NCBI RefSeq assembly: GCF_947253065.1
Contig: NZ_CAMXWS010000005.1
Span: forward strand, 14,426-78,425
Reading direction: 5' to 3'
Origin: an uncultured Corynebacterium sp.
Lineage (GTDB): Bacteria > Actinomycetota > Actinomycetes > Mycobacteriales > Mycobacteriaceae
Length of the DNA: 64,000 bases
This document shows, piece by piece, positions 34,163-42,210 of this stretch (its first letter is position 1; every line of letters starts with the position of its first letter). A model generated the notes under the pieces. It made no database searches. It worked only from the letters and a program-made list of their open reading frames with translations, and was not told where the DNA came from. The translations under genes and the position numbers were made by a program.

Positions 34163-35245
34163 TTTCCAATCAGACACGATCGGCTCGACCACTGAAGCAC
34201 ATTCAAGCACCGTCGCATCGTCGACCGTGATCCCACCAATCTGAACTGGTCCGACGGCGATCGCGGGAGCACCCGTCAGGTTGAATAGGGAACCCCAAGG
34301 TGACCATTGCGTCTGGGCCTCGAAGCTGTCGGCAGGAGACAGCGATGGGAAGAACCCCAACGGCGGGGGATCGGTGGTGATCATGGGGGTGAGCACGACA
34401 TCGACACCCCACTGCATACGCAGGATTTCCGGCAACGCAGCAATATGGCGAGCGGCTTCCGCGAGTTGGGTGCGCGAGACTGCCCGGCCTTGGTTGCGCA
34501 GCCACGCGATATAGGCGCTATCAAAAGGATCCGCATCGGCGAAGGCATGCTTGATGCGCGTCGAGAAGTGCTGGTAAGTCTGCGTCGCGCCGGCATAGGG
34601 CGTGAGCTCGCGGACGTCGCACACATCGGACAAGGCCTCGGCGACGCGCTCCACCACAGCGATACGATCAGCAGCCACGTGCGCATCCGGGGTGAATAGG
34701 GGAGCAGTGAGTACGCCGACGGTCAACCCTTCAAGGTCGCGGGATCCGCAGCCCCACACGGCAATTTGGTCAGCGACGGTCGCGGTGATGAACCCATCGA
34801 CGGACTCCGCGACACCGCCAGGTTTGAAGCCCACCACCTCGCACGCAGCAGCGGGCACGCGCAAGGAGCCACCTGCGTCGCTGCCGTGGGCGGCGCGGCA
34901 CAATCCTTCAGCTACAACCACAGCCGCACCCGTTGACGACCCACCCGGCGTGCAGCCGGGATAGGCGGGGGAGGACAAGAGCGGAAGATCTTCCCGCTCG
35001 GCATAGATCGTCGCGCCCAGCTCCGATGTCACGGTTTTGCCGCGCACCACGGCACCTTCGCGCAACATCCATTCCACAAAAGGGCTCGTCTTTTGCGCTT
35101 CTCGACGCCTCCTCGGACTACCCCAACCCGTCGGCCACCCCGCCACATCTGCAGTGTCCTTGGCAGGGATAATCCACCCATCAAGCCGGCCGCCCGGAAC
35201 GCGCGGGGCAGGTGAGTCAGCGAGGTAAGAAAAAGCGGGATGCAT
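34145..35245 (-). CDS. Amidase signature family protein
   Basis: Amidase of 366 aa, shorter than the usual 450-500. The Ser-cisSer-Lys region is recognisable: GKTVTSELGA (usually GKTN-TSE), TPGGSSTGAAVVVAEGLC and GSDAGGSLRVPAAACEVVGFKP. Such enzymes hydrolyse amide bonds of small or aryl amides. The start at 35245 gives MHPAFSYLADS and lies 10 nt after a TACACT hexamer on the - strand. It is convergent with the transporter gene (18-bp overlap) and divergent from frr. Substrate unknown. Confidence 0.8.
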   Translation of the reverse strand: MHPAFSYLADSPAPRVPGGRLDGWIIPAKDTADVAGWPTGWGSPRRRREAQKTSPFVEWMLREGAVVRGKTVTSELGATIYAEREDLPLLSSPAYPGCTPGGSSTGAAVVVAEGLCRAAHGSDAGGSLRVPAAACEVVGFKPGGVAESVDGFITATVADQIAVWGCGSRDLEGLTVGVLTAPLFTPDAHVAADRIAVVERVAEALSDVCDVRELTPYAGATQTYQHFSTRIKHAFADADPFDSAYIAWLRNQGRAVSRTQLAEAARHIAALPEILRMQWGVDVVLTPMITTDPPPLGFFPSLSPADSFEAQTQWSPWGSLFNLTGAPAIAVGPVQIGGITVDDATVLECASVVEPIVSDWKLQRAD

Positions 35246-35275
35246 GGCAAGTGACAGTGTAGGAGGAGGGGCGTT

Positions 35276-35286
35276 CGTCGATAAGC
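35276..35286 (+). repeat. CGTCGATAAGC element, site 11
   Basis: Exact copy in the amidase/frr divergent intergenic region. A close variant GCTTCTCGACG is at 35097-35107 in the amidase gene. Confidence 0.9.
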
Positions 35287-35331
35287 AATGCGCTGCTAAA
35301 TTGGATGAAGACATAGCGAAAGGATGACAAC

Positions 35332-35889
35332 ATGATCGACGACGTACTTCTCGACGCCGAGGACCGCATGACCAGCTCCGTAGAGCACACCCGCAACGAA
35401 CTGGTCACCATCCGTACCGGACGCGCCAACCCGGCAATGTTCAACGGTGTTGTGGCCGATTTCTACGGCGCACCCACCCCGATCAACCAGATGGCTACCG
35501 TTTCTGTCCCGGAGCCACGCATGCTGATCATCAAGCCGTTCGACCCGTCCACCATGGGCGAAATCGAGAATGCGATCCGCAATTCCGACCTGGGTGTCAA
35601 CCCGACTGACGACGGTCACGTCATCCGTGTCACCATCCCGCAGCTCACCGAAGAGCGCCGCCGTGACCTGGTCAAGCAGGCCAAGGCGAAGGGCGAAGAC
35701 GGAAAGATCGCTATCCGCAACGTTCGTCGTTCCGGCATGGACGCGCTGAAGAAGATCCAGAAGGACGGCGACGCAGGCGAGGACGAGGTCAACGCAGCAG
35801 AGAAGGAGCTGGACAAGACCACCTCCAAGTACGTCGACGAAATCGACGAGCTGGTTTCCCGCAAGGAAGCCGAGCTGCTCGAGGTTTAA
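35332..35889 (+). CDS. frr: Ribosome recycling factor
   Basis: Splits post-termination ribosomes together with EF-G. The 185-residue protein shows VRTGRANPAMF-like TIRTGRANPAMFNGVVADFY, PEPRMLIIKPFDPSTMG and the helical-bundle segment QLTEERRRDLVKQAKAKGED, ending in a long helix. The ATG has GAAAGGA 7 nt upstream. It is followed by cdsA 3 nt downstream. Confidence 0.98.
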   Translation: MIDDVLLDAEDRMTSSVEHTRNELVTIRTGRANPAMFNGVVADFYGAPTPINQMATVSVPEPRMLIIKPFDPSTMGEIENAIRNSDLGVNPTDDGHVIRVTIPQLTEERRRDLVKQAKAKGEDGKIAIRNVRRSGMDALKKIQKDGDAGEDEVNAAEKELDKTTSKYVDEIDELVSRKEAELLEV

Positions 35890-35892
35890 GCA

Positions 35893-36795
35893 GTGACGAA
35901 TTCGCGGCAGGACGGGGAGCGTGACGACGTAGCGTCGAAACGCGTTCGCGTGCTGCGCCCCAAAAACTCTGCTGGCCGAAACCTGCCTGTCGCCATCGCT
36001 GTTGGCGTTGCGCTGGCAGCACTCGTGCTCGTGGCCATCTACGTTGGCCCCGCCATGTGGTACCCGGTGGTGTGCGCCGCCGTTGGTCTGGCGATGTGGG
36101 AAGTGCTCACTCGACTCCGCGAGGCCGGATACGGCGTGTACCGCTTCGTGGTCATCGTGCTCGGCCAATGCATGATCATCTCAACCTGGCAGTTCGGCTA
36201 TCCCGGGTTGCTCGCGACCTTCACCGTCAGTGCGCTAATGATCATGTTCGCGCGGCTATTCTTCCATGGGCGACACACCCCGCCGCGCAACTATGTGCGC
36301 GATACGGCGGTGAGCATCTTCATCCTTGTTTGGATCGGGCTGTTCGGCTCATTCGCCGCGATGATCTCCAGGCTGGAGACCGGCAGTGCGGCTGGCAGTC
36401 ACTTCATCGTGACGTTCATGCTGTGCGTTGTTGCCTCCGATGTCGGCGGATATGTCACTGGCGTGCTGTTCGGCTCCCACCCGATGGCACCTGCGGTGAG
36501 TCCGAAGAAATCGTGGGAAGGCTTCGCCGGCTCCGTGAGTTTCGGCGCCATCGCCGGTGTGCTCAGCGGTATCTATCTGTTGGGCAGCCCGTGGTGGGCG
36601 GGACTCGTGTTCGGCCTTGGCATCGTCGTGTGCGCGACCTTGGGCGATCTGGTGGAAAGCCAATTCAAACGCGAGCTTGGGCTCAAGGACATGTCGCGGA
36701 TGATCCCGGGCCACGGTGGTCTCATGGATCGCCTCGACGGCATCCTGCCTGCAGCGGCAGCGACGTGGCTGCTGATGAACGTCGTGGTTCTGTAG
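35893..36795 (+). CDS. cdsA: Phosphatidate cytidylyltransferase
   Basis: Makes CDP-diacylglycerol, the branch point for phosphatidylglycerol, cardiolipin and phosphatidylinositol. The 300-aa membrane protein has a basic N-terminal tail (1-32) and about 8 helices. The family signature is at SPKKSWEGFAGSV (about 203-215) and GDLVESQFKRELGLKDMSRM-IPGHGGLMDRLD (about 250-282). The GTG start, 3 nt after frr, implies coupling. frr-cdsA-rlmN is the standard actinobacterial order. Confidence 0.95.
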   Translation: MTNSRQDGERDDVASKRVRVLRPKNSAGRNLPVAIAVGVALAALVLVAIYVGPAMWYPVVCAAVGLAMWEVLTRLREAGYGVYRFVVIVLGQCMIISTWQFGYPGLLATFTVSALMIMFARLFFHGRHTPPRNYVRDTAVSIFILVWIGLFGSFAAMISRLETGSAAGSHFIVTFMLCVVASDVGGYVTGVLFGSHPMAPAVSPKKSWEGFAGSVSFGAIAGVLSGIYLLGSPWWAGLVFGLGIVVCATLGDLVESQFKRELGLKDMSRMIPGHGGLMDRLDGILPAAAATWLLMNVVVL

Positions 36796-36845
36796 CCACC
36801 GTGGATTAGAAAACCGCGGTGCGACGTGCCAGAATAGGGCACGTC

Positions 36846-37955
36846 ATGAGTGATTTTCCGAAGATCCAGTTGCTCTCGCCTAAGCGCGGGATGCCCCCGA
36901 AGCACTTCGCGGACCTGAACAAGCAGGAGCGTATCGACGCATTAGCCGAGCTCGGCCTGCCCAAATTCCGCGCCGATCAAATTGCCCGCCACTACTACGG
37001 TCGCTTTGAGGCTGATCCGTCGACGATGACGGACCTGCCTGCTGCGCAGCGTGAACTGGTGAAGGACGCGCTCTTCCCGCGTCTACTCACGCCGGTCCGC
37101 AGCGTCGAGACCGACGAGGGCGATACCACCAAGACCCTGTGGCGCCTGCACGACGGCATTCTGCTCGAGTCTGTGCTGATGCGTTACCCGGGTCGTGCAA
37201 CGCTGTGTATTTCTTCGCAGGCTGGCTGCGGCATGGCGTGCCCGTTCTGCGCGACCGGCCAGGGCGGTCTGGACCGCAACCTGTCTACGGCGGAGATCGT
37301 CGACCAGGTGCGTGCGGCTGCCGCGATGATGGAGGCTGAGGGTGGTCGCCTCACCAATGTCGTGTTCATGGGCATGGGTGAGCCGCTGGCTAATTACAAC
37401 CGCGTGGTGTCGGCGGTGCGTCAGATTGTGTCGCCGTCGCCGGACGGCTTCGGAATTTCGCAGCGCAACGTGACGGTGTCCACGGTTGGCTTGGCGCCAG
37501 CGATCCGCAAGCTTGCCGACGAAGGCCTGAACGTCACCCTCGCTGTCTCCCTCCACACCCCTGACGACGAGCTGCGAGACACCCTCGTGCCGATGAATAA
37601 CCGCTTCAGCGTCGAGGACGTGTTGACCGCTGCGCGTTATTACGCAGACCAGACTGGTCGCCGTGTGTCGATCGAGTACGCCTTGATCCGCGACATCAAC
37701 GACCACGATTTCCGTGCGGACATGCTGGGGCGCAAGCTTCACGACGCATTGGGGCCACTGGTTCACGTCAACCTCATCCCGTTGAACCCGACACCGGGAT
37801 CGAAATGGGATGCATCGCCACGTGAGCGTCAGGACGAGTTCGTTCGTCGAGTTATTGCTCAGGGCGTGACATGCACCGTGCGCGATACGAAGGGCCAAGA
37901 GATCGCTGCCGCGTGTGGCCAGCTCGCCGCAGACGAGAAGCAAACAGGCGCCTAA
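36846..37955 (+). CDS. rlmN: Dual-specificity rRNA/tRNA adenine-C2 methyltransferase RlmN
   Basis: Radical-SAM enzyme methylating A2503 of 23S rRNA and A37 of some tRNAs. The 369-aa protein has the Fe-S motif CGMACPFCATGQGGL (near residue 126), the GEP-like VFMGMGEPLANYN (near 172), and catalytic cysteines in the N-terminal LSCSTQ-equivalent ISSQAGCG region and in the C-terminal VTCTVRDTKGQEIAAACGQL (about 340-359). The ATG at 36846 is chosen over the upstream in-frame start. It ends at a strong hairpin. Confidence 0.95.
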   Translation: MSDFPKIQLLSPKRGMPPKHFADLNKQERIDALAELGLPKFRADQIARHYYGRFEADPSTMTDLPAAQRELVKDALFPRLLTPVRSVETDEGDTTKTLWRLHDGILLESVLMRYPGRATLCISSQAGCGMACPFCATGQGGLDRNLSTAEIVDQVRAAAAMMEAEGGRLTNVVFMGMGEPLANYNRVVSAVRQIVSPSPDGFGISQRNVTVSTVGLAPAIRKLADEGLNVTLAVSLHTPDDELRDTLVPMNNRFSVEDVLTAARYYADQTGRRVSIEYALIRDINDHDFRADMLGRKLHDALGPLVHVNLIPLNPTPGSKWDASPRERQDEFVRRVIAQGVTCTVRDTKGQEIAAACGQLAADEKQTGA

Positions 37956-37961
37956 GACAAC

Positions 37962-38009
37962 AAAAACGCTCCGGGGAGCAGTTCATTCACAACTCCCTGG
38001 AGCGTTTTT
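37962..38009. terminator. Bidirectional terminator of rlmN and the DUF2631 gene
   Basis: Stem AAAAACGCTCC / GGAGCGTTTTT, with T-runs on both strands, between convergent genes. Confidence 0.88.
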
Positions 38010-38020
38010 CTTATGTCTTT

Positions 38021-38422
38021 TTAGCGACCCTGCGATGCCGGATCAATGTTGAGCGCACGCAGCTGGCTCTCGGACAGTTCAGCGTAGCGACCGGTCATCG
38101 ACTGCTGCTCGTAGGTCCAATTCGGCTCGACATGGCCCTCCGGCTTGTTGTGCGCGGTAAGCGTGCGCACCTGGGAGAGTTCCGGACGCAGCGCGAAGAG
38201 GATCAAGCCGATAGCGATCAGTGCGGCGGTGGCGACTAGCCAGATGGTCTCAACATGGCCGCGGTGGTTACCGAAGTTCATGCCAAGCAGGAACACCACG
38301 GAGATCCAGCCAGCGATCTGGATGGTCTTCGGGGTAAATTCGCTCCAGCCAAGCTTTGCCGACGGGACATCAGCTTCGGAAACACCGTTGTACACCTGGG
38401 GTGCATCGTCCTTAGCGCTCAC
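38021..38422 (-). CDS. DUF2631 membrane protein
   Basis: A 133-residue protein with two membrane helices (IQIAGWISVVFLLGMNF and IWLVATAALIAIGLILFALR) between hydrophilic ends; the C-terminal PEGHVEPNWTYEQQ and LSESQLRALNIDPASQGR is typical of the actinobacterial DUF2631 family found beside dxr. The GTG at 38422 has AAGGAG 6 nt upstream and is preferred to the ATG at 38470. Function unknown. Confidence 0.85.
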   Translation of the reverse strand: MSAKDDAPQVYNGVSEADVPSAKLGWSEFTPKTIQIAGWISVVFLLGMNFGNHRGHVETIWLVATAALIAIGLILFALRPELSQVRTLTAHNKPEGHVEPNWTYEQQSMTGRYAELSESQLRALNIDPASQGR

Positions 38423-38571
38423 AGCACACTCCTTGCGTGGAATCAGTTCTTGTTCATTATATTGGCACACCGCCTTTACTGCTTGCGATTCATCCCCCCG
38501 AAAGTCGATGGGGTGCCAACGTTTGTTTGACCCCGACAGGAATTACAGGGCCTCTGTGTGAGAATGGAACG

Positions 38572-39723
38572 GTGCGAAAAGTTCTCATTCTCGGTTCGAC
38601 GGGCTCGATCGGTACGCAAGCATTAGAAGTGATCGCTGCTGCGCCAGAGCAGTTCAAAGTTGTTGGTATAGCTGCTGGCGGGTCTGATCCGCAAGCCACT
38701 ATTGAGCAGGCGAGGGCTTTGGGGCTGAGGGGGGATCAGGTGGGCGTCGCAAAGCGTGCGTCTGCTGATGTCGTCGCGGAAGCTCTCGGCGAGCCTGTGC
38801 GGACCGGCGAGCATGCGGCGGAGGAGCTGGTGCGTGAGACGGACGCTGATGTCGTGCTCAACGCGCTCGTGGGCTCGTTGGGGCTGGCATCGACACTGGC
38901 GACGCTGGACAAGGGCGCGGTGCTCGCGCTGGCCAACAAGGAGTCGTTGGTTGCCGGCGGCGATCTAGTCACGGCAACCGGTGGCGAGATCGTCCCCGTT
39001 GATTCGGAGCATTCTGCGATGGCCCAATGCCTGCGCGCGGGCCGCGTAGACGAGGTGGACCGTTACGTGCTGACCGCTTCCGGCGGGCCGTTCCGCGGCT
39101 GGACGCGCGAACAAATGTGGGACGTCACGCCCGAGCAGGCCGCCGCGCACCCGACGTGGTCGATGGGGCAGATGAACACGCTGAACTCCGCGACGATGGT
39201 CAACAAAGGCCTCGAACTGATCGAGGCGACCCTGCTGTTTGGCATCTCCCCGGACATTATTGATGTGGTGGTGCATCCGCAGTCAATCGTGCACTCGATG
39301 ATCACCTTCGTTGATGGTGCGACGATCGCGCAGGCGTCGCCGCCGTCGATGAAGATGCCGATCGCGCACGCGCTTGCGTGGCCAGGTCGCGTGGCTGGCG
39401 CGCAGCCGGCGCTCGACTTCCGGGAGGCGTCCGATTGGCGCTTCGAGCCGCTCGACGAGGAGGCGTTCCCCGCTGTGCGCCTCGCGCGTGAAGTTGCGGC
39501 GGCGCGTGGCACGTACCCGGCTGTGTACAACGCGGCCAACGAGGAGGCGGCTGCGGCGTTCCTCGCGGGTCGGATCCGCTTCCCTCAGATCGTGGACATC
39601 GTGGCGGAGGTGCTCGATTCAGCGTCGGATTTCGCGGTGGTACCGTCATCGTTCGACGAAATCGTCGAGGTGGAAACGCAGGCGCGGCGTCGCGCCAATT
39701 CGCTTATCGACGCCACCTCCTAA
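38572..39723 (+). CDS. dxr: 1-deoxy-D-xylulose 5-phosphate reductoisomerase
   Basis: Second step of the MEP isoprenoid pathway, target of fosmidomycin. The 383-aa protein begins (M)RKVLILGSTGSIGTQALE with the NADPH loop; ANKESLVAGG (near 123) and the metal/substrate region PVDSEHSAMAQCL (near 142) and SGGPFRGWT follow. GTG at 38572 is the start, 6 nt after GAGAAT. The C-terminus NSLIDATS contains repeat element site 12. ispG, another MEP gene, lies two genes downstream. Confidence 0.96.
   Translation: MRKVLILGSTGSIGTQALEVIAAAPEQFKVVGIAAGGSDPQATIEQARALGLRGDQVGVAKRASADVVAEALGEPVRTGEHAAEELVRETDADVVLNALVGSLGLASTLATLDKGAVLALANKESLVAGGDLVTATGGEIVPVDSEHSAMAQCLRAGRVDEVDRYVLTASGGPFRGWTREQMWDVTPEQAAAHPTWSMGQMNTLNSATMVNKGLELIEATLLFGISPDIIDVVVHPQSIVHSMITFVDGATIAQASPPSMKMPIAHALAWPGRVAGAQPALDFREASDWRFEPLDEEAFPAVRLAREVAAARGTYPAVYNAANEEAAAAFLAGRIRFPQIVDIVAEVLDSASDFAVVPSSFDEIVEVETQARRRANSLIDATS
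39702..39712 (-). repeat. CGTCGATAAGC element, site 12
   Basis: Exact copy 11 bp before the dxr stop codon, read as LID in SLIDATS. Confidence 0.9.
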
Positions 39724-39741
39724 ACCCAGAAAGCCCCCACC

Positions 39742-40953
39742 ATGCCCGCATTTCTTTTCGGCATCGTTCTGTTCGCCGTGTGTATCGCGGTGTCGATCGC
39801 GCTGCATGAGGCTGGCCACATGCTCACCGCGAAGGCTTTTGGCATGCGGGTGCGGCGTTTCTATCTTGGCTTCGGCCCGACTGTCGCGTCGGTTAAGAAG
39901 GGCGAGACTGAATACGGTATTGCTGCGCTTCCCTTTGGCGGGTTTTGCGATATCGCGGGAATGACCGCGATGGATCCGCTGACCCCGGAAGAAGAACCTC
40001 GGGCGATGTACCGCAAGCCGTGGTGGCAGCGTGTGGCGGTGATGAGCGGTGGCATCGTGATGAACCTGCTACTGGGGTTCATGGTGATCTACTTGCTGGC
40101 GGTGTCATCGGGAATTCCGAACCCGTATGCGGACCGGACACCGACCGTAGGGGAGTTGAGCTGTACCTCTGACCAAGTCGATGAAACTTCGCTCGCTGAG
40201 TGTTCCGGTGATGGCCCCGCTGCAGCTGCTGGCATGCGCCCGGGCGATAAGGTCCTTGCGGTTGATGGCGAAGAACTCGAGTCGTTCGTGCAGTTGCGCG
40301 ATTATGTCTTGGAGCGTCCGGGGCAAACCGTGGTTCTGGGCGTTGAGCGCGACGGTGCTGCTCTCGACGTGCCCGTGCAGGTCGATGAGGTCACCCGTTT
40401 GAACTCTGAAGGGCAGCCGTTTGCAGCAGGTGCGATCGGCATGTCGAGGGCCCCAGTGAAAGACGCGATGCGGCGCTTTGGCCCCGTTGAAGCAGTCCCG
40501 GCTGCAGGCCAGTTGTCGGGGGAGATGCTCAAAGCGAGCGTGCGGGGGTTGATGGAGTTCCCGGGGAAGGTGCCGGGCGTCGTTAAGTCTATTTTCGGTG
40601 CTGAGCGCGATGTGGAAGGCCCGATCAGCGTGATCGGCGCGTCCCGCACGGGCGGCGAATTGGTAGAGCAGAGCCAGTGGACGATCTTCTTCTCGCTGCT
40701 CGCGTCGCTGAATTTCTTCCTGGCGTTGTTCAACCTGGTGCCATTGCCACCGTTGGACGGTGGACATATCGTCGTGGTCCTGTACGAAGCGATCCGCGAC
40801 CGCCTGCGTCGACTGCGTGGTCTTCCACCCGGCGGTCCGGTAAATTACGAAAAGCTCATGCCGCTGACCTACACGATGGCGGCGCTTCTCCTCGGCGTTG
40901 GTGTCCTAGTGATGATCGCCGATGTGACCAACCCCGTCCGCCTCTTCGGGTAA
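39742..40953 (+). CDS. Site-2 intramembrane zinc protease (Rip1/RseP family)
   Basis: Cleaves membrane anchors such as anti-sigma factors. The 403-residue protein has HEAGH in the first helix (residues about 23-27), the LPFGGFCDIAGM loop, a PDZ domain (about 135-215, including GMRPGDKVLAVDGEE), and the second zinc-ligand motif NLVPLPPLDGGHIVV near residue 331. It lies between dxr and ispG exactly as Rv2869c (Rip1) does in Mycobacterium tuberculosis. Its start is 18 bp after dxr. Confidence 0.94.
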   Translation: MPAFLFGIVLFAVCIAVSIALHEAGHMLTAKAFGMRVRRFYLGFGPTVASVKKGETEYGIAALPFGGFCDIAGMTAMDPLTPEEEPRAMYRKPWWQRVAVMSGGIVMNLLLGFMVIYLLAVSSGIPNPYADRTPTVGELSCTSDQVDETSLAECSGDGPAAAAGMRPGDKVLAVDGEELESFVQLRDYVLERPGQTVVLGVERDGAALDVPVQVDEVTRLNSEGQPFAAGAIGMSRAPVKDAMRRFGPVEAVPAAGQLSGEMLKASVRGLMEFPGKVPGVVKSIFGAERDVEGPISVIGASRTGGELVEQSQWTIFFSLLASLNFFLALFNLVPLPPLDGGHIVVVLYEAIRDRLRRLRGLPPGGPVNYEKLMPLTYTMAALLLGVGVLVMIADVTNPVRLFG

Positions 40954-40984
40954 CTCAAGCGTCGGCGGTGTTAATCTGGTGGCT

Positions 40985-42148
40985 ATGAATCAACCTATCG
41001 GTTTGGGCATTCCGGAAGGGCCACCGCCGACGCTCGCGTCGCGTCGCAAGACCCGTCAGCTTTTCGTCGGTGATGTGGGGGTGGGGTCTGATCACCCGAT
41101 TTCCGTGCAGTCGATGACGACGACGAAGACGCACGACATCAACTCGACCTTGCAGCAGATCGCGCAGCTGACGGCGACGGGCTGCGACATCGTGCGTGTT
41201 GCGTGCCCGAAGACGGTGGATGCGGAGGCGCTGCCGGCTATTGCGCAAAAGTCGCCAATCCCGGTGATTGCGGATATTCACTTCCAGCCGAAGTACATCT
41301 TCGCGGCTATCGACGCGGGCTGTGCCGCCGTGCGCGTCAACCCCGGCAACATCAAGGAATTCGACGGCCGTGTCAAGGAGGTCGCGAAGGCTGCGGGCGA
41401 TGCGGGCATCCCGATCCGTATCGGTGTCAACGGTGGCTCGCTGGATAAGCGCCTGCTGGAAAAGTACGGCAAGGCGACCCCGGAGGCGCTCGTTGAGTCT
41501 GCGATCTGGGAGGCTGGCCTGTTCGAGGAGCACGGCTTCGGCGATATTGCGATCTCTGTGAAGCACTCGGACCCGGTCCTGATGGTTGAGGCGTATCGCC
41601 AGCTCGCGGAGAAGACGGATTACCCGCTGCACCTTGGTGTGACGGAGGCGGGCCCGAAGTTCATGGGCACGATCAAGTCTTCGGTCGCGTTCGGTGCTCT
41701 GCTTTCCCAGGGGATCGGCGACACCATCCGTGTTTCCCTGTCCGCTGATCCGGTGGAGGAGATCAAGGTCGGCGACCAGATTCTGCAGTCGATGAATCTG
41801 CGTCCGCGCAAGCTTGAGATCGTCTCGTGCCCGTCGTGTGGTCGCGCGCAGGTGGATGTGTACAAGCTGGCCGAGGAGGTCACCGCTGGCCTTGAGGGTA
41901 TGGAGTACCCGCTGCGCGTCGCAGTGATGGGGTGCGTGGTCAATGGTCCGGGTGAGGCTCGTGACGCGGATCTTGGTGTCGCGTCGGGCAATGGTAAGGG
42001 CCAGATCTTCGTCAAGGGTGAGGTTGTGGAGACTGTGCCGGAGTCGAAGATTGTGGAGACGTTGATCGCTCACGCTGAGCGCATCGCGGAAGAAGAGGGT
42101 CTCGAGGGAATCGAGGGTGCTCGCGCGGAGGTCAAGGTTACAAAGTAG
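40985..42148 (+). CDS. ispG: 4-hydroxy-3-methylbut-2-enyl diphosphate synthase (flavodoxin/ferredoxin)
   Basis: Fe-S enzyme of the MEP pathway converting MEcPP to HMBPP. The 387-aa bacterial form shows PISVQSMTTTKTHD (TIM-barrel start), RVNPGNIK, and the Fe-S cysteines in VSCPSCGRAQVD (about 280-291) and VMGCVVNGPGEA (about 317-328). The ATG at 40985 has TAATCT 7 nt upstream, implying a leaderless message; the GTG at 40979 would lie inside that spacer. Confidence 0.96.
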   Translation: MNQPIGLGIPEGPPPTLASRRKTRQLFVGDVGVGSDHPISVQSMTTTKTHDINSTLQQIAQLTATGCDIVRVACPKTVDAEALPAIAQKSPIPVIADIHFQPKYIFAAIDAGCAAVRVNPGNIKEFDGRVKEVAKAAGDAGIPIRIGVNGGSLDKRLLEKYGKATPEALVESAIWEAGLFEEHGFGDIAISVKHSDPVLMVEAYRQLAEKTDYPLHLGVTEAGPKFMGTIKSSVAFGALLSQGIGDTIRVSLSADPVEEIKVGDQILQSMNLRPRKLEIVSCPSCGRAQVDVYKLAEEVTAGLEGMEYPLRVAVMGCVVNGPGEARDADLGVASGNGKGQIFVKGEVVETVPESKIVETLIAHAERIAEEEGLEGIEGARAEVKVTK

Positions 42149-42210
42149 AATTTTTGGGTTCTGCGAGTGGCAGCGTCGGTAAGCGATCCGGCGCTGCTAT
42201 TTTTACGCCC

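Noticed and set aside
40955..42073. A 372-codon open frame antisense to ispG
   Set aside because: Entirely opposite the conserved ispG; composition is that of a reverse-strand shadow.
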